Shown here: piece by piece, positions 7,643-17,645 of the stretch
Numbering within the stretch: position 1 is the first letter of the stretch
Layout: the number at the start of each line of letters is the position of its first letter
Origin: Erwinia sp050410775
Lineage (GTDB): Bacteria > Pseudomonadota > Gammaproteobacteria > Enterobacterales > Enterobacteriaceae
Assembly (NCBI RefSeq): GCF_050410775.1
Contig: NZ_CP191229.1
Direction: 5' to 3' (one strand)
Length of the DNA stretch: 64,000 nucleotides
Made by a program: the position numbers and the translations under genes
Notes under the pieces: generated by a model
Database searches by the model: none
Told to the model about the DNA's origin: nothing
Seen by the model: only the letters and a program-made list of their open reading frames with translations

Positions 7643-9232
7643 ATGCCCCTTTCCACCACGTTCAGGCGACATTACCTACCGCGCAAGATTGTTTACGCCA
7701 GCGTGGCGGCAGGCCTGACGCTTTCCGTTCTGTTTATTCTCATTACGCTGGTCCTGATCGCTCAGCGGCGGCACGAACAGCACGATCGGCTGGCAAGCGA
7801 CGCGCAAACCTATATTCTGAACGACTTTAATACGCTTACGCAAAGGCTCTCGCCGTTAGATGCGCTCACCTATGATGACTGCGCATCCGGCAAAGACGAT
7901 CTGACCCAGCGGGCCGCCTTCGCCGGTAACATCCGCACAATTCTGCTGGTGAAGGATCACGTTGCGTTCTGTTCTTCTGCAACGGGAAGGGTACAAAAAG
8001 ATATCACCCTGTTTTCACCCCACACCGATACCCGTAAAGCCGTGGATATCCAGCTGGTGACCAATACGCCCAAAGTCCCGGAGCGCCCTGCCCTGATTTT
8101 CTGGCGACAAAATCTGCAAAACCCGCAAAGAGGGATTATCGCCCTGCTGAACATCAACCTGACGCCTTTTCTGTTACTGATCGCCAGTAAGAAAGAAGTC
8201 ACCAATATGGCGATTGTCGCCGGCGGTCAGGCGCTTACCCTGACCGATGAACGGTTAACAAAGGTCAGCGCGCTGCCCGCCCATCCGCTTCGCACTATTA
8301 CCGTTCCCGGTTTTCCTGTCACTATTCTGCTGTATGGCACCGCCTTGCCCGCCAGCGACGTGTTGATTGTCGTTCTGCTCGGCATGCTGTTGGCCTTACC
8401 TGGCGGCAGCACCTGCTTTCTGCTTCTGACGCACAGGCGGCGTCCCGGTAAGGAGATTCTGCAGGGCATCCGGCGCGGCGATTTTCATGTTGAATATCAG
8501 CCGCTGATTGACGCCACCTCGGGACAGCCCTACGGGGTGGAAGCGCTGCTGCGCTGGCGACATCCTACGGCAGGCAATGTTTCGCCAGAGGCGTTTATCC
8601 GCTATGCCGAAGGGCAGAATTTGATTGTCCCCCTGACCCGCCATCTGTTTGAGCTGGTCGCACGCGATGCCCATCAGCTTCGTCATACGCTGCCTGAAGG
8701 TTTCCGTATCGGACTTAATCTTTCACCCGTGCATCTTGCGGACGGGGAATTTTGTCAGGATGTCCGCCGCTGGCTGGCCGCCATGCCGCAGAACCATTTC
8801 TGCTACGTGTTTGAAATCACCGAGCGCGCAATGGTCAGTGAGGATAACGCGGGGCCGATTTTTACATGGCTGCAAAATCAAGGCATCCATATCGCCATTG
8901 ATGATTTTGGCACTGGGCACAGCGCGCTGATCTATCTGGAGAAATTCAAATTCGACTGCCTTAAAATCGATCGTGGTTTTGTCCAGAGCATCGGGCGGGA
9001 AACCGTGACGTCGCCGGTGCTTGATGCGGTCATCGCCCTGGCGAAAAAGCTGAAGCTGAAAACCATCGCGGAGGGCGTGGAGGATGAGAAACAGGCGCAG
9101 TGGCTGATTGCGCGTGGGGTCACCCACCTTCAGGGCTATCTGTTCAGCCATCCGCTGACGGTGCCACAGCTGATTGCCTATTTTAACAGCGCCGATCGTC
9201 CCGGTTTACCCGGTCAGCGTAAGGAAGCGTAA
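7643..9232 (+). CDS. pdeN: Cyclic-di-GMP phosphodiesterase with CSS and EAL domains (PdeN/Rtn)
   Basis: Inner-membrane enzyme predicted to hydrolyse c-di-GMP. The 529 residues show TM1 (about 18-40), a periplasmic CSS-motif sensor domain with Cys80 and Cys110-Ser-Ser, TM2 (about 237-262) and a cytosolic EAL domain. The catalytic set looks intact: EALLRW, 'NLSPVHL', 'EITERAMV', DDFGTGHS, 'LKIDRGFV' and 'AEGVED'. In this family periplasmic disulfide state and proteolysis set activity. The location next to mepS/yejA matches E. coli rtn. It could influence biofilm traits such as the adhesin in this window, but no direct link is visible. Confidence 0.9.
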   Translation: MPLSTTFRRHYLPRKIVYASVAAGLTLSVLFILITLVLIAQRRHEQHDRLASDAQTYILNDFNTLTQRLSPLDALTYDDCASGKDDLTQRAAFAGNIRTILLVKDHVAFCSSATGRVQKDITLFSPHTDTRKAVDIQLVTNTPKVPERPALIFWRQNLQNPQRGIIALLNINLTPFLLLIASKKEVTNMAIVAGGQALTLTDERLTKVSALPAHPLRTITVPGFPVTILLYGTALPASDVLIVVLLGMLLALPGGSTCFLLLTHRRRPGKEILQGIRRGDFHVEYQPLIDATSGQPYGVEALLRWRHPTAGNVSPEAFIRYAEGQNLIVPLTRHLFELVARDAHQLRHTLPEGFRIGLNLSPVHLADGEFCQDVRRWLAAMPQNHFCYVFEITERAMVSEDNAGPIFTWLQNQGIHIAIDDFGTGHSALIYLEKFKFDCLKIDRGFVQSIGRETVTSPVLDAVIALAKKLKLKTIAEGVEDEKQAQWLIARGVTHLQGYLFSHPLTVPQLIAYFNSADRPGLPGQRKEA

Positions 9233-9322
9233 CGACGTGTTCAGGTACATTGATTTTAACTTCAGCCTGCTGGTAGGCTTGTCGCCGGACCCGACTTCAT
9301 CCCCAGGGAGCGAAACCACACC

Positions 9323-11131
9323 ATGAGATTGCGCGGGTATATTTTCCTTTTATTCAGCTTAGTGACATCGCTGGCCCAGGCGGAAACCATCACTAAAACC
9401 TATGCGTTTGCGCAGCTGGGCGAGCCTAAATACGCTCACGGCTTCACCCACTTTGACTATGCCGATCCCGCGGCGCCTAAAGGCGGCAGCATCACGCTTT
9501 CCGCTATCGGCACCTACGATAACTTTAACCGTTTCGCTTTAAGGGGCAATCCGGGCCAGGATACCGGCACGCTCTATGACCGCCTTTTTACCTCTTCGGA
9601 AGATGAGACGGGCAGCTACTACCCGCTGATCGCCGAGTTTGCCCGCTATCCTGACAGCTTTCGCTGGGTTGAAATCACTCTGAATCCCCAGGCTCGCTTT
9701 CAGGACGGCTCGCCCATTACCGCCAAAGACGTGGTCTTTAGCTTCAAGAAGTTTATGACCGAAGGCGTGCCGCAGTTCCGGGTGTTCTATAAAGGCGTTA
9801 CCGCCAGCGTGGTTTCTCCACGGGTGATGCGTTTTGACCTGCCAACGTCCGATCGGGATAAAATGCTGTCGCTGCTTTCCACGACGGTGTTCCCGGAAAA
9901 ATTCTGGCAGCATCATAAGCTGTCGGAGCCGCTGGCTTACCCTCCGCCGTCCAGCGGCCCCTATCGCGTGACCGCCTATAAAGTCGGCCAGTACATTACC
10001 TATTCCCGGGTTAAGGACTACTGGGCAGCGGATCTGCCGGTCAATAAAGGGCGCTTTAACTTCGACCGCATCCGTTACGATTACTATATGGACGATAACG
10101 TCGCCTTTGAGGCCTTTAAGGCGGGCGCGTTTGATTTTCGCGCGGAAGGCTCAGCCAAAAAATGGGCGACACAGTATCGCGGCAGCAATTTTGACAAAAA
10201 TTTCATTATCAAAGATGAAGAACCCAATCACGTCGCGACCGATACCACCTGGCTGGCCTTTAACGTCACCCGTCCCCAGTTCAGCGATCGCCGCGTGCGG
10301 GAAGCGCTCTCTCTCGTCTTTGACTTTAACTGGATGAATAAGGCGCTTTTTTATAACGCCTATAAGCGCAGCAACAGCTACTTTCAGAACACGGAATATG
10401 CCGCACGCCAGGCTCCCGATGATGCCGAGCTGAAAATACTTAACTCCCTGAAGGGAGAGATACCCGAAGCGGCCTTTACCCGCGTTTATCAGCCCGCTGA
10501 AACGGACGGCAGCGGCTACGATCGCGCAAACCTGTTAAAAGCGCTCGGGCTGCTGAAACAGGCGGGCTGGGAGCTGAAGAACCAGAAGCTGGTGAATGTG
10601 AAAACCGGGCAGCCCTTCCGTTTTGAACTGCTGCTGCGCAGCGGCGGCAACGACCAGTGGGTATTTCCCTTCCAGCATGCGCTCTCCCGGCTTGGCATCC
10701 AGCTGAATATCCGTCAGGTGGACAGTTCACAGTATCTGGCCCGCATCCGCAAAAGCGATTTTGATATGCTGCCCTCGCGTTATCCAGCGATGCCTTTCCC
10801 GGACAGCGGATTACAATTTTACTGGGCCACGGCTTTTATTGACTCCAGCTATAACCAGTCCCGCGTCAGTAATCCGGTCATCGATCGGCTGATCGCTCAA
10901 ATCAATCAGCATCAGGGCGATAAAGCTGCGCTGCTGCCGCTTGGCCGGGCGCTGGATCGCATTCTGCTGTGGAATCACTACATGATCCCAATGTGGTACA
11001 GCGCCAGCGACCGCTACGCCTACTGGAATAAATTCTCGATGCCGGCCACCCGTCCCACTTACTCGCTGGGTTTTGACAGCTGGTGGTATGATGCCGGTAA
11101 AGCCGCGCAGTTGCCGGATCAACGTCGTTAA
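9323..11131 (+). CDS. yejA: Peptide ABC importer, periplasmic binding protein YejA
   Basis: Periplasmic solute-binding protein (SBP family 5) of the YejABEF importer, which takes up oligopeptides and peptide antibiotics such as microcin C. The 602 residues start with a signal peptide cleaved after AQA (~20) and then the family start 'YAFAQLGEPKYAHGFTHFDYADP'; 'GRALDRILLWNHYMIPMWY' and 'YWNKF' are typical of the C-terminal lobe. First gene of a tight four-gene operon; the yejB Shine-Dalgarno sequence overlaps its stop codon. Confidence 0.95.
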   Translation: MRLRGYIFLLFSLVTSLAQAETITKTYAFAQLGEPKYAHGFTHFDYADPAAPKGGSITLSAIGTYDNFNRFALRGNPGQDTGTLYDRLFTSSEDETGSYYPLIAEFARYPDSFRWVEITLNPQARFQDGSPITAKDVVFSFKKFMTEGVPQFRVFYKGVTASVVSPRVMRFDLPTSDRDKMLSLLSTTVFPEKFWQHHKLSEPLAYPPPSSGPYRVTAYKVGQYITYSRVKDYWAADLPVNKGRFNFDRIRYDYYMDDNVAFEAFKAGAFDFRAEGSAKKWATQYRGSNFDKNFIIKDEEPNHVATDTTWLAFNVTRPQFSDRRVREALSLVFDFNWMNKALFYNAYKRSNSYFQNTEYAARQAPDDAELKILNSLKGEIPEAAFTRVYQPAETDGSGYDRANLLKALGLLKQAGWELKNQKLVNVKTGQPFRFELLLRSGGNDQWVFPFQHALSRLGIQLNIRQVDSSQYLARIRKSDFDMLPSRYPAMPFPDSGLQFYWATAFIDSSYNQSRVSNPVIDRLIAQINQHQGDKAALLPLGRALDRILLWNHYMIPMWYSASDRYAYWNKFSMPATRPTYSLGFDSWWYDAGKAAQLPDQRR

Positions 11132-11141
11132 GGAGAGAAGT

Positions 11142-12233
11142 TTGGGCGCCTATCTGCTACGCAGACTGCTGTTGATCGTTCCCACACTGTGGGCAATTAT
11201 CACTATTAACTTTTTTATCGTGCAGATTGCCCCCGGCGGGCCGGTTGATCAGGCGCTGGCCAATATTGAATTTGGCCAGACCAGCGGGCTCCCCGGCGCG
11301 GGCGGCGGCGCGGAAACACACACACGCGGTTCGCTTACCGCTAACCCCGGCGACAGCCAGTACCGCGGCTCACGCGGGCTTGATCCGGAGGTGGTGGCGG
11401 AAATTACCCGCCGCTATGGCTTCGATAAGCCGCTTTATCAGCGCTACCTGGATATGTTGTGGAACTACGTGCGCTTCGATTTTGGCGACAGCCTGTTTCG
11501 CAGCAGTTCCGTGACGGCGTTAATCAAAGAGAGCCTGCCGGTTTCGATCACGCTCGGCCTGTGGAGTACGCTGATCATCTATCTGGTCTCCATCCCGCTC
11601 GGCATTAAAAAAGCGGTGCGTAACGGCAGCGCCTTTGATATCTGGAGCAGCACGCTGATTATCGTCGGCTATGCCATTCCCTCCTTCCTGTTTGCTATTT
11701 TACTGATTGTCGTCTTTGCCGGCGGCAGCTACCTGGACTGGTTCCCGCTGCGCGGGCTGGTTTCGCCCCAGTTCGATTCCCTGCCCTGGTACAGCAAAAT
11801 CACCGATTATCTCTGGCATATCACGCTGCCGGTCATCGCTACGGTCATCGGTGGATTCGCCACCCTGACAATGCTGACCAAAAACGCCTTTATGGATGAG
11901 ATCCGCAAGCAGTACGTGGTGACGGCGCGGGCAAAAGGGCTGGATGAGAAAAAAATCTTGTATCGCCACGTTTTCCGCAACGCCATGCTGCTGGTTATCG
12001 CCGGTTTTCCCGCCACTTTTATCAGCATGTTCTTCACCGGTTCGCTGCTGATCGAGGTGATGTTTTCACTCAACGGGCTGGGCCTGCTCGGCTACGATGC
12101 GACTATTCAGCGTGACTACCCGGTAATGTTCGGCACGCTGTTTATTTTTACGCTGATCGGCCTGTTGCTGAATATTCTGAGCGATATCACCTATACGCTG
12201 GTCGATCCGCGTATCGATTTCGAGGGACGATAA
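11142..12233 (+). CDS. yejB: Peptide ABC importer, permease YejB (TTG start)
   Basis: Inner-membrane permease of YejABEF, 363 residues, with the binding-protein-dependent transport signature 'TARAKGLDEKKILYRHVFRNAML' near the C-terminal end and about six hydrophobic segments. An upstream in-frame ATG at 11073 lies inside yejA; alignment to the family start MGAYLIRR places the start at TTG 11142, spaced correctly from AGGAGAG at 11131. The 3' end overlaps yejE by one base (TAATG). Confidence 0.93.
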   Translation: MGAYLLRRLLLIVPTLWAIITINFFIVQIAPGGPVDQALANIEFGQTSGLPGAGGGAETHTRGSLTANPGDSQYRGSRGLDPEVVAEITRRYGFDKPLYQRYLDMLWNYVRFDFGDSLFRSSSVTALIKESLPVSITLGLWSTLIIYLVSIPLGIKKAVRNGSAFDIWSSTLIIVGYAIPSFLFAILLIVVFAGGSYLDWFPLRGLVSPQFDSLPWYSKITDYLWHITLPVIATVIGGFATLTMLTKNAFMDEIRKQYVVTARAKGLDEKKILYRHVFRNAMLLVIAGFPATFISMFFTGSLLIEVMFSLNGLGLLGYDATIQRDYPVMFGTLFIFTLIGLLLNILSDITYTLVDPRIDFEGR

Positions 12234-13258
12234 TGAGCCGTTTAAGTCCTGCCAATCAGGCGCGCTGGGCGCGTTTTCGCCAGAACCGCCGTGGCTACTG
12301 GTCACTGTGGATTTTTATCGTGCTGTTTGTGCTCTGCCTCGGCGCAGAGCTGCTGGCTAACGATAAGCCGCTGCTGGTGCGCTATCAGGGAGAGATGCGC
12401 TTTCCCGCGCTGGTGAACTACAGCGAAAGCGATTTTGGCGGTCCGCTGGCTACGGCGGCGGACTATCAGGATCCCTGGTTGAAGGCGCGTATTGCCAAAA
12501 ATGGCTGGGCGATCTGGGCGCCTGTCCGCTTTGGCGATGACACCATTAATTTTGCCACCGCGGTCCCCTTCCCTTCCCCGCCTTCAGTGCAAAACTGGCT
12601 TGGCACCGATGCAAACGGCGGTGATGTGCTGGCGCGTATTCTTTATGGCATGCGCATCTCGCTGCTGTTCGGACTGATGCTGACGCTGATCTCCAGCGTG
12701 GTTGGCATTGCCGTCGGGGCCATTCAGGGCTATTACGGCGGCAGGGTCGATCTCTGGGGCCAGCGCTTTATTGAAGTCTGGTCGGGGATGCCGACGCTGT
12801 TTCTGATCATCCTGCTGTCGAGCGTGATCCAGCCCGGCTTCTGGTGGCTGCTGGCGATCACCGTGCTGTTCGGCTGGATGCAGCTGGTGGGCGTGGTGCG
12901 GGCGGAATTTCTGCGGGCGCGCAATTTTGACTATATCCGGGCGGCACAGGCGATGGGCGTCAGCGATCGCCGCATTATGTCCCGTCATATTCTGCCCAAC
13001 GCGATGGTCGCCACCCTCACCTGGCTGCCGTTTATTCTTTGCGGATCGATCACGACGCTAACTTCGCTGGACTTCCTTGGCTTTGGCCTGCCGCTCGGCT
13101 CGCCGTCGCTGGGCGAGCTACTGCTGCAGGGGAAAAATAACCTCCAGGCACCCTGGCTTGGCATCACGGCTTTCTTCTCGCTGGCGATCCTGCTTTCGTT
13201 ACTGATTTTTATCGGCGAGGCCGTCCGCGACGCCTTCGATCCCAGTAAGGTGTACTGA
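12233..13258 (+). CDS. yejE: Peptide ABC importer, permease YejE
   Basis: Second inner-membrane permease, 341 residues as in E. coli. It has an N-terminal extended domain ('FRQNRRGYWSLWIFIVLFVLC') typical of OppC-like permeases, 'WLGTDANGGDVLARILYGMRISL', and the EAA-type loop 'RAAQAMGVSDRRIMSRHILPNAM' that contacts the ATPase. It starts on the last base of yejB and ends 2 bp before yejF, so translational coupling is likely. Confidence 0.95.
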   Translation: MSRLSPANQARWARFRQNRRGYWSLWIFIVLFVLCLGAELLANDKPLLVRYQGEMRFPALVNYSESDFGGPLATAADYQDPWLKARIAKNGWAIWAPVRFGDDTINFATAVPFPSPPSVQNWLGTDANGGDVLARILYGMRISLLFGLMLTLISSVVGIAVGAIQGYYGGRVDLWGQRFIEVWSGMPTLFLIILLSSVIQPGFWWLLAITVLFGWMQLVGVVRAEFLRARNFDYIRAAQAMGVSDRRIMSRHILPNAMVATLTWLPFILCGSITTLTSLDFLGFGLPLGSPSLGELLLQGKNNLQAPWLGITAFFSLAILLSLLIFIGEAVRDAFDPSKVY

Positions 13259-13260
13259 CT

Positions 13261-14844
13261 ATGTCTCTGCTTACCGTTAAAGAGTTAAGTATCGCTTTTC
13301 GCCACGCCGGTCACGATCGCCAGGTCGTGGATAATCTCTCCTTTACCGTGGAGGCGGGCGAAACCCGGGCGCTGGTCGGCGAGTCCGGCTCCGGAAAAAG
13401 CGTCACTGCCCTGTCGCTGATGCGTCTGCTGCCGACGCCGCCGGTGGTTTATCCGCAGGGAGAGATTCTCTTCGGCGGTCAGGACGTGCTGCAAGCCGAT
13501 GAGCGCGTTCTGCGCACGCTGCGCGGCAACCGCATGGCGATGATTTTTCAGGAGCCGATGGTGTCGCTTAACCCGCTGCACACCATCGAAAAGCAGCTTT
13601 ATGAGGTGCTTTCGCTGCATCGCGGTATGCGTAAAGAGGCCGCACGGGCCGAGATGCTAACCTGCCTGGATCGCGTGGGGATCCGCGAGGCGACGCGTCG
13701 CCTGAAGGATTTCCCCCACCAGCTGTCGGGCGGCGAGCGTCAGCGTGTGATGATTGCGATGGCGCTGCTGACTCAGCCCGAGCTGCTGATTGCTGATGAG
13801 CCGACCACCGCCCTGGATGTCACCGTGCAGGCACAGATCCTGAAGCTGCTTAAAGAGCTGAAGCAGGAGATGAATATGGGCCTGCTATTTATTACTCATA
13901 ATCTCAATATTGTCCGGCAGCTGGCGGATAACGTCACGGTAATGTGCAACGGCCAGGGCGTGGAAAGTAACGCTACCCGACAGCTGTTCAGCCAGCCGCA
14001 GCATCCCTACACGCAAAAGCTGCTGGACGCGGAGCCGGAAGGCCGGCCCGATCCGGTCGATGAGGCCGCAAAACCGCTGCTCCAGGTGGATAACCTTCAG
14101 GTTGCTTTCCCCATCAAGCGGGGCCTGCTGCGGCGGGTGACCGGCTATCATCACGCCCTGCGCTCGCTCAGCTTCCGGCTGCGTCCGGGAGAGAGCCTGG
14201 GGCTGGTGGGTGAGTCTGGCTCCGGCAAAAGCACCACCGGCCTGGCGCTGCTGCGTCTGATCGCCTCCGGAGGGGAGATCTGGTTTGACGGCCAGCCGCT
14301 TCATCAGTGGGATCGGCGGAAAATGCTGCCGGTGCGGCGTCAGATCCAGGTGGTATTTCAGGATCCTAACTCTGCCCTCAATCCGCGGCTAAACGTCCAG
14401 CAGATTATCGAAGAAGGGCTTCAGGTTCATCATCCGGACCTTAACGGAGAGCAGCGGGAAGCCCGGGTGATTGAGGCGATGCAGGAGGTCGGACTGGATG
14501 CCGCTACGCGCCACCGCTATCCGGCAGAATTCTCAGGCGGCCAGCGCCAGCGTATTGCCATCGCCCGGGCGCTAATCCTCCAGCCCCGGCTGATTATTCT
14601 GGATGAACCGACCTCATCGCTCGACCGCTCGGTACAGAAGCAGATCCTGGCGCTGTTAAAAAAGCTGCAACAGGAGCACCGTCTGGCCTATATCTTTATC
14701 AGCCACGATTTGCAGGTGGTCAGGTCGCTGTGTCATCAGGTAGTGGTGTTGCGGCAGGGAGAAGTGGTTGAGCAGGGAGAATGTGAGGCCGTTTTCGCCG
14801 CACCTGAGCAGGCTTATACCCGTCAGCTGCTGTCGCTGGCCTGA
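13261..14844 (+). CDS. yejF: Peptide ABC importer, dual-ATPase subunit YejF
   Basis: Cytosolic ATPase powering YejABEF. The 527 residues are a fusion of two ABC domains: Walker A GESGSGKS at 40-47 and again at 317-324, signatures LSGGERQR (155-162) and 'FSGGQRQR', Walker B 'LLIADEPTT' and 'LIILDEPTS', plus an oligopeptide-transporter C-terminal segment ('HPYTQKLLDAEPEGRP') after the first domain. Both catalytic sites look intact. Last gene of the operon. Confidence 0.96.
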   Translation: MSLLTVKELSIAFRHAGHDRQVVDNLSFTVEAGETRALVGESGSGKSVTALSLMRLLPTPPVVYPQGEILFGGQDVLQADERVLRTLRGNRMAMIFQEPMVSLNPLHTIEKQLYEVLSLHRGMRKEAARAEMLTCLDRVGIREATRRLKDFPHQLSGGERQRVMIAMALLTQPELLIADEPTTALDVTVQAQILKLLKELKQEMNMGLLFITHNLNIVRQLADNVTVMCNGQGVESNATRQLFSQPQHPYTQKLLDAEPEGRPDPVDEAAKPLLQVDNLQVAFPIKRGLLRRVTGYHHALRSLSFRLRPGESLGLVGESGSGKSTTGLALLRLIASGGEIWFDGQPLHQWDRRKMLPVRRQIQVVFQDPNSALNPRLNVQQIIEEGLQVHHPDLNGEQREARVIEAMQEVGLDAATRHRYPAEFSGGQRQRIAIARALILQPRLIILDEPTSSLDRSVQKQILALLKKLQQEHRLAYIFISHDLQVVRSLCHQVVVLRQGEVVEQGECEAVFAAPEQAYTRQLLSLA

Positions 14845-14849
14845 CCGGC

Positions 14850-15185
14850 TCAGGCGGAAGGCTGGCTGAACGCTTCCGCGATGCTTACGCCAAAGTTTTT
14901 CAGGCGGCAGGTGGTGGTGAACTCATCCTCGCGGGCAACAAACAGACATGGCTCCCCTTCCCACTCCACGACGCTACAGTTGAGCTGGATCTCAGCCAGC
15001 GCCTCCTGGATCAGCTGCATGACGCTCCAGGCCTGTTCGCCCTGATGGCTGAGCAGGCAGAGACCGATAAGATCGTCACCGGCATGATCCGGAACCTGCT
15101 GCAGTTCGCTACAGCCGGTTAAGACATGCTGTCGGCGATAGCTTTGCGGTAAACGATGTACTACAGAATGTTGTAACGAATCCAT
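14850..15185 (-). CDS. yejG: YejG family protein, function unknown
   Basis: 111 residues matching E. coli YejG over its length: 'SVVHRLPQSYR' at the start, 'LLSHQGEQAWSVM', 'CSVVEWEGEPCLFV' and 'TCRLKNFGVSIAEAF'. No domain of known function. The reading frame extends 26 codons further 5', but the ATG at 15185 matches the family N-terminus and has GGGGAG upstream. Convergent with yejF, with only 5 bp between them. Confidence 0.88.
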   Translation of the reverse strand: MDSLQHSVVHRLPQSYRRQHVLTGCSELQQVPDHAGDDLIGLCLLSHQGEQAWSVMQLIQEALAEIQLNCSVVEWEGEPCLFVAREDEFTTTCRLKNFGVSIAEAFSQPSA

Positions 15186-15466
15186 CCCAACTCCCCGGCC
15201 CGCATCGGGCGCTCGCCACGCCGCTGATGACCTTCTGGCATCAGCAACGGGATCGGCGGGCAACGCCTAACAATAAGGTTATTTTTGAGAGCAATATCTC
15301 ATTTTGAACCTATATTTACCGCGTTGCTGCCGGGAAAACAATCATTATTGTTGCACGCCGGTAACTTTATTTAAGTTTTCTGTTTACATATGGCTAACAT
15401 AAGCGCACCCAGGTCCTGCCCGCAGGACGATATGTTCCTCGCCTGACGGGCTGCGAGAGCCTGATG

Positions 15467-16666
15467 TCAGACCGCTGCGCCTTTTCGCGGCCGGGTGGCA
15501 TAGATAAACAGCAAAATGGATACCGTGGCGCAGATAAAGATTGAGCCCACCATCGGCCAGGCGCTGTTAAAAGGCATCACGGAGAGCAGCGCGCCAATCA
15601 GTGCCCCCACGCCAAAGCGCAGCGTCCCGGCCAGGGATGAGGCCGTGCCTGCCATATGCGGAAATTCATCAAGGATAACCGCCATCGCGTTAGAGGAGAC
15701 CATCGCCACGCAGCCGATAAACATCGCCACGCCAAACACCATCGGCAGAAAGCCCAGGTTTAGCGCGCTGACAATCACCAGCCAGACGCCCATCGCGAAC
15801 TGGATCAGTAGCCCCAGCCGGAACATCGCCACCGGCCCAAACCGGCGTACGCAGCGGCTGTTAAGCAGCGTAATCAGGAAGAGAAAGACCACATTCAGGG
15901 CGAAGTAATAGCCAAAATCCTGCGGACTGATGTGGTTCAGTTCGATATAGACAAAGGGGCCGGCGTTAAGGAAAGAGAACATCCCGGCAAAGGAGAAGCC
16001 GCTTGCCAGCATATAGCTGAATACGCGCTTGTGGCGAAACAGCGACAGAAAGTTTCTCAGCGTGGTGCGCAGATTGAATTTCTGACGCTTCTCCACAGGC
16101 AGCGTCTCTTTGATTTGCGTTACCACCAGCACCGTCGTTACCACGGCGGCCAGCGAGATAGCCCAGAAGATGGCATGCCAGCTCCACAGAATCAGCATCC
16201 AGCCGCCAATGATGGGCGCCAGCAGCGGCGCGATAGTGGTGACCAGCATCACGAAGGACATCATGCGCGAAAACTCCTCCTTCGAGTAGCTGTCGCGCAT
16301 CAGGGCGCTGATCACCACGCTGCCCGCGGCGGCGGAGAGGCCATGCAGCAGGCGCATAAAAATCAGCTGTTCAATCGTCTGCGACAGCGCACAGGCGGCG
16401 GCGGCCACGGCGAAGATCAGCGTGCCGATGGCGATAACCGGCTTGCGGCCAAAACTGTCCGCCAGCGGACCGTAAATCAGCTGTCCGAGAGCAAATCCGA
16501 GGATATAAAGGTTCAGCGTCATCTGCACGCTGCCCGCCGGAACGTCAAATTCGCGGGCAATTTGCGGTAGCGCAGGCAAATACATATCGATGGATAATGG
16601 CATCAGCATCGCCAGCAGACCGAGAATCACCACCAGTCCTGCCGATGAGTTCTTTTCCTTACGCAC
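15467..16666 (-). CDS. bcr: Bicyclomycin/multidrug efflux MFS transporter
   Basis: Inner-membrane drug:proton antiporter of the DHA1 family; exports bicyclomycin and sulfonamide-type compounds in E. coli. The 399 residues have 12 hydrophobic segments, the N-terminal motif 'LAMLMPLSIDMYLPALPQI', motif A 'GPLADSFGRKPV', motif C-like 'APIIGGWML' and the conserved 'SSNAMAVILDEFPHMAGTASSLAGTLRFG'. Start is GTG at 16666 with AGGAG eight bases upstream. It sits 34 bp downstream of rsuA on the same strand, as in E. coli. Confidence 0.94.
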   Translation of the reverse strand: MRKEKNSSAGLVVILGLLAMLMPLSIDMYLPALPQIAREFDVPAGSVQMTLNLYILGFALGQLIYGPLADSFGRKPVIAIGTLIFAVAAAACALSQTIEQLIFMRLLHGLSAAAGSVVISALMRDSYSKEEFSRMMSFVMLVTTIAPLLAPIIGGWMLILWSWHAIFWAISLAAVVTTVLVVTQIKETLPVEKRQKFNLRTTLRNFLSLFRHKRVFSYMLASGFSFAGMFSFLNAGPFVYIELNHISPQDFGYYFALNVVFLFLITLLNSRCVRRFGPVAMFRLGLLIQFAMGVWLVIVSALNLGFLPMVFGVAMFIGCVAMVSSNAMAVILDEFPHMAGTASSLAGTLRFGVGALIGALLSVMPFNSAWPMVGSIFICATVSILLFIYATRPRKGAAV

Positions 16667-16700
16667 CCTTATTACTCCTCACTGTCCCGAATTGTTTATA

Positions 16701-17414
16701 TTACTTTTTCTGTTGCGGTACGCCCACGCTGGCGATCTCTTCTTCCGTCAGGGGACGGTACTCGCCAGGCTCCAGATCGTCATCCAGTACGATAGCGCCA
16801 ATCCGCTCGCGGTGCAGTTCCACCACATGGTTTCCCACGGCGGCAAACATCCGCTTCACCTGGTGGTAGCGTCCTTCGCTGATGGTCAGGCGCACCTGGC
16901 GCTCGCTGACCACCTCAAGCGTGGCCGGCCTGGTCAGATCTTTTTCATTATTAAGCTGCACACCCGCCGTGAACTGCGCGGCGGTGTCATCCGCCACCGG
17001 CGATTCCAGGGTGACCAGATAGGTTTTTTCACAATGGTGGCGCGGAGAGGTGATCCGGTGCGACCACTGGCCGTCATCCGTCATCAGCACCAGGCCCGTG
17101 GTGTCGATATCGAGGCGCCCGGCCGCATGCAGTTTATAAGCCGTAGGCTCTTGCAGAAAATAGAGCACCGTTGGATGATCGGGGTCATCCGTTGAACAGA
17201 CATAGCCTTGTGGCTTGTTCAACATAAAATAGCGCGGCCCGAACTGCTGCTGCAACGGGTTGCCGTCGTACTCCACCTGATTTTCAGGCGTGAGTTTAAA
17301 AGCGCCCTCGCGGACGACTTCCCCGTCAACGGTGACTTTGCGCGCGCGCAGTTCGCGTGCCGCGATAGCCCGGCTGACTTCCAGCTGCTGAGACAAAAAT
17401 TTATCAAGTCGCAT
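16701..17414 (-). CDS. rsuA: 16S rRNA pseudouridine(516) synthase
   Basis: RsuA isomerises U516 of 16S rRNA during small-subunit assembly. The 237 residues comprise an N-terminal S4 RNA-binding domain (about 1-58, 'MRLDKFLSQQLEVSRAIAARELRARKVTVDG' split here by function) and a pseudouridine synthase core with GRLDIDTTG carrying the catalytic Asp102. Probably the first gene of an rsuA-bcr unit; divergent from radD. Confidence 0.95.
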   Translation of the reverse strand: MRLDKFLSQQLEVSRAIAARELRARKVTVDGEVVREGAFKLTPENQVEYDGNPLQQQFGPRYFMLNKPQGYVCSTDDPDHPTVLYFLQEPTAYKLHAAGRLDIDTTGLVLMTDDGQWSHRITSPRHHCEKTYLVTLESPVADDTAAQFTAGVQLNNEKDLTRPATLEVVSERQVRLTISEGRYHQVKRMFAAVGNHVVELHRERIGAIVLDDDLEPGEYRPLTEEEIASVGVPQQKK

Positions 17415-17645
17415 TAAATCTGTACTGCCCGTTTAGTAGAAAATAGAACCGACGTTCCGGCTGCGGAACGTTTGAAGAGAATCACGAATGGAATCAGGCT
17501 GCGTTCCCTGCCCGGATGCTTTTGCCTCCGGATGAAACGCAGCCCTTAGTATATAGAGAGTCAGCGTCGAGGCCCAGTAGCGGCTACGCGTAAACGCCGC
17601 TTTCATGGCATAATGCGGCTTTGCTTGCCGATTTTCTGAGAATTC

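Noticed and set aside
7643..9232. Direct control of the giant adhesin by the c-di-GMP phosphodiesterase pdeN
   Set aside because: pdeN is a conserved core gene in the same place in E. coli without this adhesin; no linking receptor is visible.
11073..11141. ATG start for yejB at 11073
   Set aside because: It lies inside yejA and adds residues absent from the family; TTG 11142 has the better ribosome-binding site and alignment.
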